Both the position numbers and the translations under genes were made by a program. This document shows positions 17,109 through 24,862 of a DNA stretch of 32,329 nt, piece by piece. How positions within the stretch are numbered: position 1 is the first letter of the stretch; every line of letters starts with the position of its first letter. Source of the stretch: Verrucomicrobiota bacterium (GTDB lineage Bacteria > Verrucomicrobiota > Verrucomicrobiia > Opitutales > Opitutaceae). The DNA lies in the NCBI GenBank assembly GCA_016209255.1, contig JACQWL010000226.1:1-32329 (forward strand). Direction: 5' to 3'. The notes beneath the pieces were generated by a model. That model had not been told where the DNA came from and searched no databases. It saw nothing but the letters and a program-made list of their open reading frames with translations.

Positions 17109-17912
17109 GTGAGCAAGAAATCCAAGGCCGCCCCGACGGCCGCGAAACCCGTCAAAGGCAAATTCGTCCTCGTGACCGGCGGCGCCAGCGGCATCGGCCT
17201 GGCCATCGCGACGCGGTTCGCCGCCGACGGGGCCAAGGTGGTCATTAGCGATATCCAAACGGAGGCGGGTGCCGCCGCGGCCCGCCGGCTCAAGGGACTT
17301 TTCGTACCGTGCGACCTCAGCCGGCGCGGGGACTGCAAGGCCCTGATCGAGAAAATCGAGAAAGAGTGCGGCACCCTCCACATCCTGATCAACTGCGCCG
17401 GCTTTCAATCCATCGCCCCGCTCGACGAATTCGACGAGGACCGGTGGGAAAAAATGCTCGCCGTGATGCTCACCGCGCCGTTCCTGCTGACGAAGTACAT
17501 CTGGCCGACGCTCAAAGCCCAGCGCTGGGGCCGCATCGTCAACATCGGTTCGGTCCTGTCCGTGCGCGGCGTCGCCTTCAAAGCCGGCTATGTTGCCGCC
17601 AAGCACGGCTTGCTGGGGCTCACCCGCACCACGGCACTGGAGGGCGGAAAGTACAATATCACGGCCCATTGCATCTGCCCCGCCTACGTGCGAACTCCGC
17701 TCATGCAGAACCAGATTGCCGCGCAGGCTCGGACGCGGGGCATCCGGGAAGATGAGGTCATCGAGAAGGTCATGCTCGACGGCACCGCCATCAAGCGCCT
17801 GATTGAACCGCACGAAATCGCCAGCATGGTCGCCTGCCTGTGTCGCGAAGAGTCAGCGGCCACCACGGGCTCGCCCATCATGATGGATTTGGGGATCACG
17901 GCCGGTCACTAA
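17109..17912 (+). CDS. Short-chain dehydrogenase, 3-hydroxybutyrate dehydrogenase-like
   Basis: VLVTGGASGIGLAIA, NCAGFQ, YVAAK catalytic motif, CPAYVRTPLMQNQIAAQARTRGIREDEVIEKVML; GTG start. Confidence 0.88.
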   Translation: MSKKSKAAPTAAKPVKGKFVLVTGGASGIGLAIATRFAADGAKVVISDIQTEAGAAAARRLKGLFVPCDLSRRGDCKALIEKIEKECGTLHILINCAGFQSIAPLDEFDEDRWEKMLAVMLTAPFLLTKYIWPTLKAQRWGRIVNIGSVLSVRGVAFKAGYVAAKHGLLGLTRTTALEGGKYNITAHCICPAYVRTPLMQNQIAAQARTRGIREDEVIEKVMLDGTAIKRLIEPHEIASMVACLCREESAATTGSPIMMDLGITAGH

Positions 17913-17947
17913 TCGTCCAAGTCCTCGCCAGCCGAAAAGGAACTTCG

Positions 17948-17971
17948 ATGGCTGCGGCTCAGAGAAAATGA
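17948..17971 (+). other. Putative 7-codon leader ORF (MAAAQRK*) coupled to BKACE
   Basis: SD-like AAAAGGAA at 17935-17942 spaced for ATG 17948; its TGA overlaps the BKACE ATG as ATGA. Confidence 0.4.
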
Positions 17972-18816
17972 CAACCGCAAACCGCACAGGCCTCGCCCCG
18001 GTCGCCATCGCCGTCGCACCCAACGGCGGGCGGCGGTCGAAGGCGGATCATCCCGGCCTCCCGATCACAACCGACGAACTGGCCACGGTCGCAGCCGGGT
18101 GCGCGGACGCCGGCGCCGTTATGATCCACGTTCACATTCGCGACGCGCAAGGACGGCACCTGCTGGACGCCGAGACCTATCGGCGGACCATCGCCGCCAT
18201 CCAAAGGGCCGCCGGTGACCGTCTGCTGGTCCAAATCACCAGCGAATCCATCGGCGCGTACAGCCCGGCGGAGCAAATGGCCGTGGTGAAGGCGGTGCGA
18301 CCGGAGGCGGTGTCGCTGGGACTGCGTGAACTTGTGCCAGATGCCGCGAGTGAACGCGAGTTCGCCAGCTTCGTGACTTGGCTCTCCCGCGAGCACATCA
18401 CGCCGCAGATTATTCTCTACCAGCCCGACGAGGCGGTCCGGCTGGCCAGCCTGATGCAGCGCGGGCTGATCCCTTGGAAGAGCATTCCGGTCTTGTTTGT
18501 GCTGGGCGGCTACGTGAGCCCGCGGGAAGCGGAGGCTGCCGATCTGCTCCATTTCGTGTCGCCTGCCCTGCCGAAATTCGAACACTGGATGGTGTGCGCG
18601 TTCGGCCGCCAGGAAGCGGCGTGCGTGACATCGGCTGCGCGCATGGGTGGACATGTCCGCGTCGGTTTCGAAAACAACCTCCATCGACCGGACGGGACGC
18701 TGGCGCCCGACAACGCGGCTCAGGTTCACAGCGTGGCGCAGCTCCTGCGCTCGGCAGGCGTGGGGCTGCTGAGCGCCGACCAGCTTCGGGCGGCGTGGGC
18801 GGGCGTGCCGGCCTGA
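17968..18816 (+). CDS. Beta-keto acid cleavage enzyme (BKACE, DUF849 family)
   Basis: VAIAVAPNGGRR...HPGLPITTDELA, AGAVMIHVHIRDAQGRH, FGRQEAACVTSAARMGGHVRVGFENNLHRPDG. Confidence 0.92.
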   Translation: MTTANRTGLAPVAIAVAPNGGRRSKADHPGLPITTDELATVAAGCADAGAVMIHVHIRDAQGRHLLDAETYRRTIAAIQRAAGDRLLVQITSESIGAYSPAEQMAVVKAVRPEAVSLGLRELVPDAASEREFASFVTWLSREHITPQIILYQPDEAVRLASLMQRGLIPWKSIPVLFVLGGYVSPREAEAADLLHFVSPALPKFEHWMVCAFGRQEAACVTSAARMGGHVRVGFENNLHRPDGTLAPDNAAQVHSVAQLLRSAGVGLLSADQLRAAWAGVPA

Positions 18817-18908
18817 TTCCCGGGGAGCTTGATTTCGCGATCGAGCGCCGCGTCTCCGTAAAGCATTCCCGGGAGCACAAGCTCCGAGGCATTTGGGCAA
18901 GCCGCACC

Positions 18909-18959
18909 TTGTAGCCGGGGTCGGCGACCCCGGACCGGCCTCAACGAGGCCGGCTACAA
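18909..18959. repeat. REPIN/BIME-like inverted doublet of GTAG-headed palindromes
   Basis: TTGTAGCC...GGCTACAA ends; hairpin CCGGGGTC-GGC-GACCCCGG (18915-18933) and hairpin CCGGCCTC-AAC-GAGGCCGG (18935-18953); sits between convergent genes. Confidence 0.85.
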
Positions 18960-19028
18960 CCAAACCGAAGCAAGCGTCGGAGTATCGGATCCAAAGTGAA
19001 TGAAATACCCGGGCCGGCATCCAAACGG

Positions 19029-19064
19029 TCGGGCGACTGCGGTCCGCGGAGGCTGCCGACCTAC
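19029..19064 (-). repeat. GTAG-headed REP-like element overlapping the kup stop codon
   Basis: Reverse strand GTAGGTCGGCAGCCTCCGCGGACCGCAGTCGCCCGACC; outer stem GGTCGG/CCGACC; TAG of GTAG is the kup stop. Confidence 0.55.
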
Positions 19065-20944
19065 AACTGGATCGGCAGGCCGACCTCGATGATCTGCATG
19101 GGCGGCAGGCGGTAGTAGTCGCGCGCCTGGCGGGCGTTCCGGCTGAGAAAGCCGTAAAAGTGCTTTTGCCATTCCCACATTGGAGCGTCTCCGCCGGTGA
19201 TAATCATCTCGCGATTGAAATAGTAGGTCGCTTCCGAGGGTTTGAGCGGCACGCCGCGTGCGCGAATTTCCTCGATCAGCACGCTCACGTCCGGCGACTC
19301 CATGTACCCGTAGCGGCCGAGGGCGCGCCACACGCCGTTGCCGATTTCGCGGATCTCCAGACGGTCGGCGGCAGCCACGTAGGGAAGCTCCTCGGTTATG
19401 ATGCTGAGCAGCACGACAGTTTCGTGCAGCACCTTGTTGGCCTTGACGTGGTGGAGGAGCACCAAGGGCGTGCCGGTGGGATTACCAGCCATGAAGACGC
19501 CGGTGCCACGGACGCGGGTGATGTGGCCGCTGCAGGCGATGCTGCAGAGTTCGGCTTCCGTGATCTCATTGGCGTAGACCTGCCGGAAGATCTCCTCCTT
19601 GCCCTTTTTCCACGTGTGCATGACCGCAAGCACGCCCAAGCCCATCACGATCGGAAAGAATCCGCCGTGTAGCAGCTTGGGGAGATTGGAACCGAACAGC
19701 GAAAGATCGAAAACCAGGAACAGGAGGCAGAGGGGCAGCGCGCGCCAGATCGACCACTGCCACCGGCGTCGCACCACAAAGTAAAAGGCGACGGTGGTAA
19801 CAGCCATCGTTCCGGTCACGGCGATGCCATAGGCGGCAGCAAGGTTGGCGCTGGAACGGAATCCGACGACGACCAGGATGCTGCCCACCGCGAGCAGGGT
19901 GTTGACGAGCGGCAGGTAGATTTGGCCGGATAGGTCGGGGTTGGTGTGGCTGATCTGCAGGCGGGGGAAGTAGCCGAGTTGGATGGCCTGGCGGGTCAGC
20001 GAATACGTTCCGGAAATCATCGCCTGGCTCGCGATGACCGCCGCCCCGATCGAAAGCGCGGTGAGCATGAGGCGCGGGGCGCCGCCGGGCACGAGGGCAA
20101 AGAACGGATTGGTCGGATCCTCCGGATGTGCCAGCGCATAGGCGCCCTGCCCGAAGTAATTGAGGATCAGCCCGGGGAAGGCGCAATAGTACCAGGCCTT
20201 TGCGATGTAGGTGCGGCCGAAGTGCCCCATGTCGGCGTAGAGCGCCTCCGCGCCGGTGATGACGAGCACCACCGCACCCAGCACGCCGACCGCATGAGCG
20301 GGATGGTGGAGCAGGAGTCGCACGCCATGCAGCGGATTCAGGGCCCACAAGACTTCCGGTGCCTGGAAAATGTGCAGGAGCCCCAGTCCGCCGAGCACAC
20401 TGAACCACACGACCATCGCCGGCCCGAAGATCGCGCCGATGGCCTTGGTACCCCGGTGCTGGAACCAGAACAAACCGCACAAGATCACACACGCGATGAA
20501 AGGCACATAGGGGTGAAAGGCGGGATTGAACGACTCGAGACCCTCGGCCGCGCCGAGCACGGAAATCGCGGGCGTGATAACTCCGTCGCCATACAGCAGC
20601 GCCGCCCCAAAGAGCACAAAGAGCGTGAGCCGGGTCAGGCCGCGCCGCGCGCGATCCGGATGACTGAGTGCCAGCAGGGCGAAGATCCCACCTTCGCCGC
20701 GGTTATCAGCCCGGGTGACAAAGAGCAGATACTTGAAATTGACCTCGAAAGCCAGCGCCCAAAAGACCAGCGACAAGGCGCCGACGATACCTTCGCTGCG
20801 GGCAACGGGAGGCAGGTGGGCGAAGCATTCGCGCAGGGCATAGAGCGGACTGGTGCCGATGTCCCCGAACACCACCCCCAGTGCGCCGATTGCGAGGGCG
20901 GCCTGCGCTCCACGGTGGTTCGGCTTGACGGGTTCGCTGCTCAT
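19061..20944 (-). CDS. kup: Potassium uptake (KUP/HAK) transporter
   Basis: LAIGALGVVFGDIGTSPLYALRECF, GEGGIFALLAL, ADMGHFGR, PNYFGQGA-like LNYFGQGAYAL, SQAMISGTYSLTRQAIQLGYFPRLQI. Confidence 0.95.
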   Translation of the reverse strand: MSSEPVKPNHRGAQAALAIGALGVVFGDIGTSPLYALRECFAHLPPVARSEGIVGALSLVFWALAFEVNFKYLLFVTRADNRGEGGIFALLALSHPDRARRGLTRLTLFVLFGAALLYGDGVITPAISVLGAAEGLESFNPAFHPYVPFIACVILCGLFWFQHRGTKAIGAIFGPAMVVWFSVLGGLGLLHIFQAPEVLWALNPLHGVRLLLHHPAHAVGVLGAVVLVITGAEALYADMGHFGRTYIAKAWYYCAFPGLILNYFGQGAYALAHPEDPTNPFFALVPGGAPRLMLTALSIGAAVIASQAMISGTYSLTRQAIQLGYFPRLQISHTNPDLSGQIYLPLVNTLLAVGSILVVVGFRSSANLAAAYGIAVTGTMAVTTVAFYFVVRRRWQWSIWRALPLCLLFLVFDLSLFGSNLPKLLHGGFFPIVMGLGVLAVMHTWKKGKEEIFRQVYANEITEAELCSIACSGHITRVRGTGVFMAGNPTGTPLVLLHHVKANKVLHETVVLLSIITEELPYVAAADRLEIREIGNGVWRALGRYGYMESPDVSVLIEEIRARGVPLKPSEATYYFNREMIITGGDAPMWEWQKHFYGFLSRNARQARDYYRLPPMQIIEVGLPIQL

Positions 20945-21087
20945 GTGAGGTCGGCCACTGTTCATCAACCTGTGTTGCGGTCCAAGCAGTTTCGGCGCCC
21001 GGTCCGAAATGTGCTTGATTTCGCGCCGGATGGCAGGGCGGCCCGGGCGCAATGGACAAGCGGCGGAAAAGATTTCAGGCTCCGGCC

Positions 21088-21921
21088 ATGATTCCCGAAT
21101 GGAAGAGCGCCAAGACCTACACGGACATCCTCTACCACAAGTCCGGCGGCATCGCCAGAGTGACGATTAACCGTCCGGCCAGGCGCAATGCCTTCCGGCC
21201 GCTCACCGTGAAAGAGATGTTCGATGCGTTTAGCGACGCGCGTGAGGATCCGGCCATCGGCGTCGTGCTGCTCACTGGCGCCGGGCCGCACAAGGACGGG
21301 AAGTATGCGTTCTGCGCCGGTGGCGACCAGAGCGTGCGCGGTCACGCCGGCTACATCGACGAGGCCGGCATCCCGCGGCTCAACGTGCTCGATTTGCAGA
21401 AACTCATCCGTTCGATGCCGAAGGTCGTGATCGCGCTCGTGGCGGGCTACGCCATCGGCGGCGGCCACGTGCTGCATGTGGTGTGCGACCTGAGCATCGC
21501 GGCCGACAACGCGATTTTCGGCCAGGTCGGACCGAGGATGGGCAGCTTCGATGGCGGCTTCGGTTCGAGTTACCTCGCGCGGGTCGTCGGGCAGAAAAAG
21601 GCGCGGGAGATCTGGTTCCTGTGCCGGCAGTACAACGCGCAGCAGGCGCTCGACATGGGGCTGGTCAACGAGGTCGTCCCCGTCGGCGAGCTCGAGGCCG
21701 AGGGCGTGAGGTGGGCGACTGAGATTCTCGGCCACAGTCCGCTGGCAATCCGGCTGTTGAAGAGCGGCTTCAATGCCGAGCTCGACGGCCAGGCCGGCAT
21801 CCAGGAACTCGCCGGCAACGCGACGCTGCTTTATTACATGAGCGACGAGGCGAAGGAGTTTCACGCGGCCCAGCGCGAGAAGCGAGAGCCCGACGCGCGG
21901 AAATACCCGTGGCTGCCGTGA
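21088..21921 (+). CDS. menB: 1,4-dihydroxy-2-naphthoyl-CoA synthase
   Basis: [92 protein letters not shown] end. Confidence 0.96.
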   Translation: MIPEWKSAKTYTDILYHKSGGIARVTINRPARRNAFRPLTVKEMFDAFSDAREDPAIGVVLLTGAGPHKDGKYAFCAGGDQSVRGHAGYIDEAGIPRLNVLDLQKLIRSMPKVVIALVAGYAIGGGHVLHVVCDLSIAADNAIFGQVGPRMGSFDGGFGSSYLARVVGQKKAREIWFLCRQYNAQQALDMGLVNEVVPVGELEAEGVRWATEILGHSPLAIRLLKSGFNAELDGQAGIQELAGNATLLYYMSDEAKEFHAAQREKREPDARKYPWLP

Positions 21922-21951
21922 GGTTTTGGCTCCGGCGGGCGGAAGTCGAAT

Positions 21952-22155
21952 CTACTCCTTGGGCATGCCCCAAAGACCGGCGGCGATCAGCTTCTGCTTT
22001 TCTTCGTCTGTAGTCGGACGACCGCCGTGCGCGATGACGATGCGACGGGCTTCCTCAACGGTCAGGACGCGCCTAGCGCTACCACGAAGGGCGCGGGGCA
22101 GCGGAGGAATACGGGCGAAACTAGTTTTTTTCGAAGATTTGGAGATAACTTTCAT
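21952..22155 (-). CDS. Small hypothetical protein (67 aa), second gene of a two-gene module
   Basis: Overlaps end of preceding gene by 35 bp on same strand; MKVISKSSKKTSFARIPPLPRALRGSARRVLTVEEARRIVIAHGGRPTTDEEKQKLIAAGLWGMPKE. Confidence 0.55.
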   Translation of the reverse strand: MKVISKSSKKTSFARIPPLPRALRGSARRVLTVEEARRIVIAHGGRPTTDEEKQKLIAAGLWGMPKE

Positions 22156-22429
22156 AGTGCGTCTTGAAGTCTGCTACCGCCAGGTTGAGCACTTTGCCGA
22201 ACGGAACGTTGGGAAACCATCGCTTGTGGAGCAAACCTTTCCTCCGTCCCAAGACGTCGCGGTGCGCCATGCCGTGCGCCGTATCATAACGGGCGACGTT
22301 CGCCGATCCGTTAGCAGTCTCGGCGACAAGCACGACGGCAAACGCGACAACTTCGCCGCCCGCCTAAACAAAGGTGATATGCAGATAAAGGCCCTCGCGC
22401 AGCCAGATGCGGTAACTTTCCAGGGGCAT
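22121..22429 (-). pseudogene. Small hypothetical protein interrupted by in-frame TAG at codon 22 (22364-22366)
   Basis: Reading ATG 22429: MPLESYRIWLREGLYLHITFV-TAG-AGGEVVAFAVVLVAETANGSANVARYDTAHGMAHRDVLGRRKGLLHKRWFPNVPFGKVLNLAVADFKTHYESYLQIFEKN*. The ORF track shows only the downstream part from GTG 22333. Confidence 0.6.
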
Positions 22430-22468
22430 GTTCCGGTCGCTTCGCTGCTGCCGGCGCGCGATGGACGT

Positions 22469-23419
22469 TTATTTCCCCAAGCTCACGCGGAGATCGGCGA
22501 GCTGGTTGGCGCTGCCGAGGAGCGCATTGCGGCCGGCGATGAACTTGGCGTATTCGTCGGTGAAGATCTTCCCTGGCGGGCGGAAATCGAAGTCGCCCGG
22601 CTTGTCCCGGAAGAACTCGCGGTGCACCCGTGTCCAGACGAGGCGGCCATCGGTGTCGATGTTGACCTTGGTGACGCCGCGCTTGGCGGCGGGCAGATAC
22701 TCGGCGGGATCGACGCCCATGGAGCCCTTGATCTGGCCGCCGGCGGCGTTGATGCGGTCGACCTCCTCCTTCGGCACGCTGGAGCTGCCGTGCATGACCA
22801 GCGGGAAGCCGGGGAGACGGGCCTTGATTTTGTCGAGCACGTCGAAGTGCAGGGACTGCTTGCCCTTAAACTTGAAGGCGCCGTGCGAGGTGCCGATGGC
22901 GCAGGCAAGAGAGTCGCAGCCGGTCTTCTTCACGAAGTCTTCGGCCTCAGCGGGGTCGGTCAGGCACGCGTTGCCTTCCTCGACCTTGATGTCCTCCTCA
23001 ACGCCGCCGAGCATCCCGAGTTCGGCTTCGACGGAGAGGTCCTTGGCATGGGCGCGGTCGACCACCCGTTTTGTGATCGCGACGTTCTCGTCGTACGGGT
23101 CATGCGACGCATCGATCATCACCGAGCTATAGAAGCCGGAGTCGATGCACTCGTAGCAGGTCTCCTCATCACCATGGTCGAGATGCACGGCGAAGATCGC
23201 GCCGGGAAAAATCTCGTCTGCGGCGCGAATGATACCCTCGAGCATGCGCTTGTCGGTGTATTTGCGCGCTCCCTTGGAAATCTGGATGATGAACGGAGCC
23301 TGCGATTGGATGCAGCCCTTGAAGAGGCCCATCGCCTGCTCGGCGTTGTTGATGTTGTAGGCGCCGACGGCGTATTTGCCATAGGCATGCTTGAATAACT
23401 GGGCGGTCGTGACGATCAT
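22469..23419 (-). CDS. fba: Class II fructose-bisphosphate aldolase
   Basis: AVGAYNINNAEQAMGLFKG, VHLDHGDEETC, SVMIDASHDPYDEN, EAELGMLGGVEED, LVMHGSSSVPKEEVDRINAAGG, GVTKVNIDTDGRL. Confidence 0.95.
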   Translation of the reverse strand: MIVTTAQLFKHAYGKYAVGAYNINNAEQAMGLFKGCIQSQAPFIIQISKGARKYTDKRMLEGIIRAADEIFPGAIFAVHLDHGDEETCYECIDSGFYSSVMIDASHDPYDENVAITKRVVDRAHAKDLSVEAELGMLGGVEEDIKVEEGNACLTDPAEAEDFVKKTGCDSLACAIGTSHGAFKFKGKQSLHFDVLDKIKARLPGFPLVMHGSSSVPKEEVDRINAAGGQIKGSMGVDPAEYLPAAKRGVTKVNIDTDGRLVWTRVHREFFRDKPGDFDFRPPGKIFTDEYAKFIAGRNALLGSANQLADLRVSLGK

Positions 23420-23423
23420 GGTC

Positions 23424-23456
23424 GTAAAAAAGAGAGGCCGCACTGTTCCTGCGGCC
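23424..23456 (-). terminator. Rho-independent terminator downstream of the Gly/Gln-rich gene, abutting fba start
   Basis: Reverse strand GGCCGCA-GGAACAG-TGCGGCC followed by TCTCTTTTTTAC. Confidence 0.85.
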
Positions 23457-23539
23457 CATGGCGCCCGCAAGGGTTTTCTCACTGATTACGCCAGCAGCTT
23501 GGGGTCAAGCCGCTCCACCCTTCATTGCATCGTTACGGC

Positions 23540-24775
23540 TCAGCCGCCACCGCCGGGGCGGCGATTCTGGATCCCACCGGTGGTGGTGCCGCCGCCAGGT
23601 GGGCCTCGACCGCGATCGCCGGGCGCCGGCTGGCCGGCGGACATGGTTTCCCGGATCAATTGCTGGAGCTGCTGCTGGCTCTGCTGTTGCTGCTGAATCT
23701 GCTGTAAAGCGCTGAGCTGGGATGGCGCGAGAATCGTTTGCGCCTGGGCGATGGCGGCACTCGTGACTGGCGCGGTGGCGCCTCCGCGGCCTCCATCCAT
23801 CACGGGCGTCACAAAATTGCCGCCGGGCCCGCCGCCGCCGCCGAAGGCCGCCACGATTGCACCTCCAATGTCGCCGCCGCGGCCGACAAAAACGGCGGCG
23901 TCGCCATAACCGCCGCCCCCGAAACCGCCGCCCGGTCCGCGACCGCCCGGTGGGGGCGGCGGGCCGCCGGCGGCAACCGGGTTGTTGGGCACACGTTGTG
24001 GCGCGTTCGCCGCGAGAATTTGCACCAGCTGCTCGGCCTGCGCCGATGTGAGCGGCGTATTCGTGTGGCTCAGACGCTGCTGCAGGTCGGTGACCAGGTT
24101 CCGCTGCGGGAGCGTCTGCTCGTAATTCTGAAGTTGCGAGAATCCGGCGTCGCCCAAGACGGACTTGATCCCGTTGTTGACCACGTTCTGGGCATCGCTG
24201 ATGAGTTTGCGGAAGCCGGCCGGATCCGTGCGCGGATCCACGCCCTGGTCGAAGGCCGCGGACAAGACATCCTGAACGGTGGTCTGCCGCTCGATGAGCA
24301 GGTTCTTCAGTTTGTCGAGCTGTTCAGGCGGAAGATTGAGATTCCGGAAGAGCGATGCGTAGCGGGCCTCGATCGCGGCCTTCTGTTGCACGCTCACCAG
24401 AGCCTGCACCTCGGGCTTGGCCATCAGGTCGCGGATGGCAGTCATTTGCTGCAAGCCATCGCCGGGTCCCCGCCCGCCACGACCCCGCCCGCCACGGCCA
24501 TCCTCAGAGGCGGGAGGCCGGTCGGCGCTGGCCGCGGCCAACACGGCTTCGGTCGCTTCGGTTCTTTCGCCCCGCAATGTCGCGAGCTGGTCCTGCAACT
24601 CGCGGTTGAGTTTCTCCAAACTCCACACGCGCTTCTGCAGGTCGGCACGTTCGTCCTTGTTCATCGCCCCGGCGCGCAGTTCGACGAGCTCCTGATATTG
24701 GCGCCATGCGACCGCCATCCCGCCGACGGTGGCAAGCGTGAGGAGGGCAATGAGGTAGCTCTTGGCGGAATTCAC
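23540..24775 (-). CDS. Membrane-anchored coiled-coil protein with Gly-rich and Gln-rich low-complexity C-terminus
   Basis: N-terminal TM (YLIALLTLATVGGMAVAW), coiled coil (LQKRVWSLEKLNRELQDQLATLRGE), G-rich tracts, 'IQQQQQSQQQLQQLI'. Confidence 0.75.
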   Translation of the reverse strand: MNSAKSYLIALLTLATVGGMAVAWRQYQELVELRAGAMNKDERADLQKRVWSLEKLNRELQDQLATLRGERTEATEAVLAAASADRPPASEDGRGGRGRGGRGPGDGLQQMTAIRDLMAKPEVQALVSVQQKAAIEARYASLFRNLNLPPEQLDKLKNLLIERQTTVQDVLSAAFDQGVDPRTDPAGFRKLISDAQNVVNNGIKSVLGDAGFSQLQNYEQTLPQRNLVTDLQQRLSHTNTPLTSAQAEQLVQILAANAPQRVPNNPVAAGGPPPPPGGRGPGGGFGGGGYGDAAVFVGRGGDIGGAIVAAFGGGGGPGGNFVTPVMDGGRGGATAPVTSAAIAQAQTILAPSQLSALQQIQQQQQSQQQLQQLIRETMSAGQPAPGDRGRGPPGGGTTTGGIQNRRPGGGG

Positions 24776-24862
24776 AGTGAAGGACTAGACGCGGGCGATC
24801 GGGCGAAGTTACTTTTCGGCCGCGTCCGCCGTGCAGCGCGCGGCGCTGCGCTTGGCGGGCTC

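Noticed and set aside
16969-17946. Shared 13-mer GAAAAGGAACTTC upstream of the GT39-A/SDR region and upstream of BKACE
   Set aside because: Contains an SD-like core, and two copies alone are weak evidence for a repeat family.
23570-24000. Gly/Pro-coding GC-rich tracts as DNA repeats or CRISPR
   Set aside because: Explained by low-complexity coding sequence; no regular spacer-repeat spacing.
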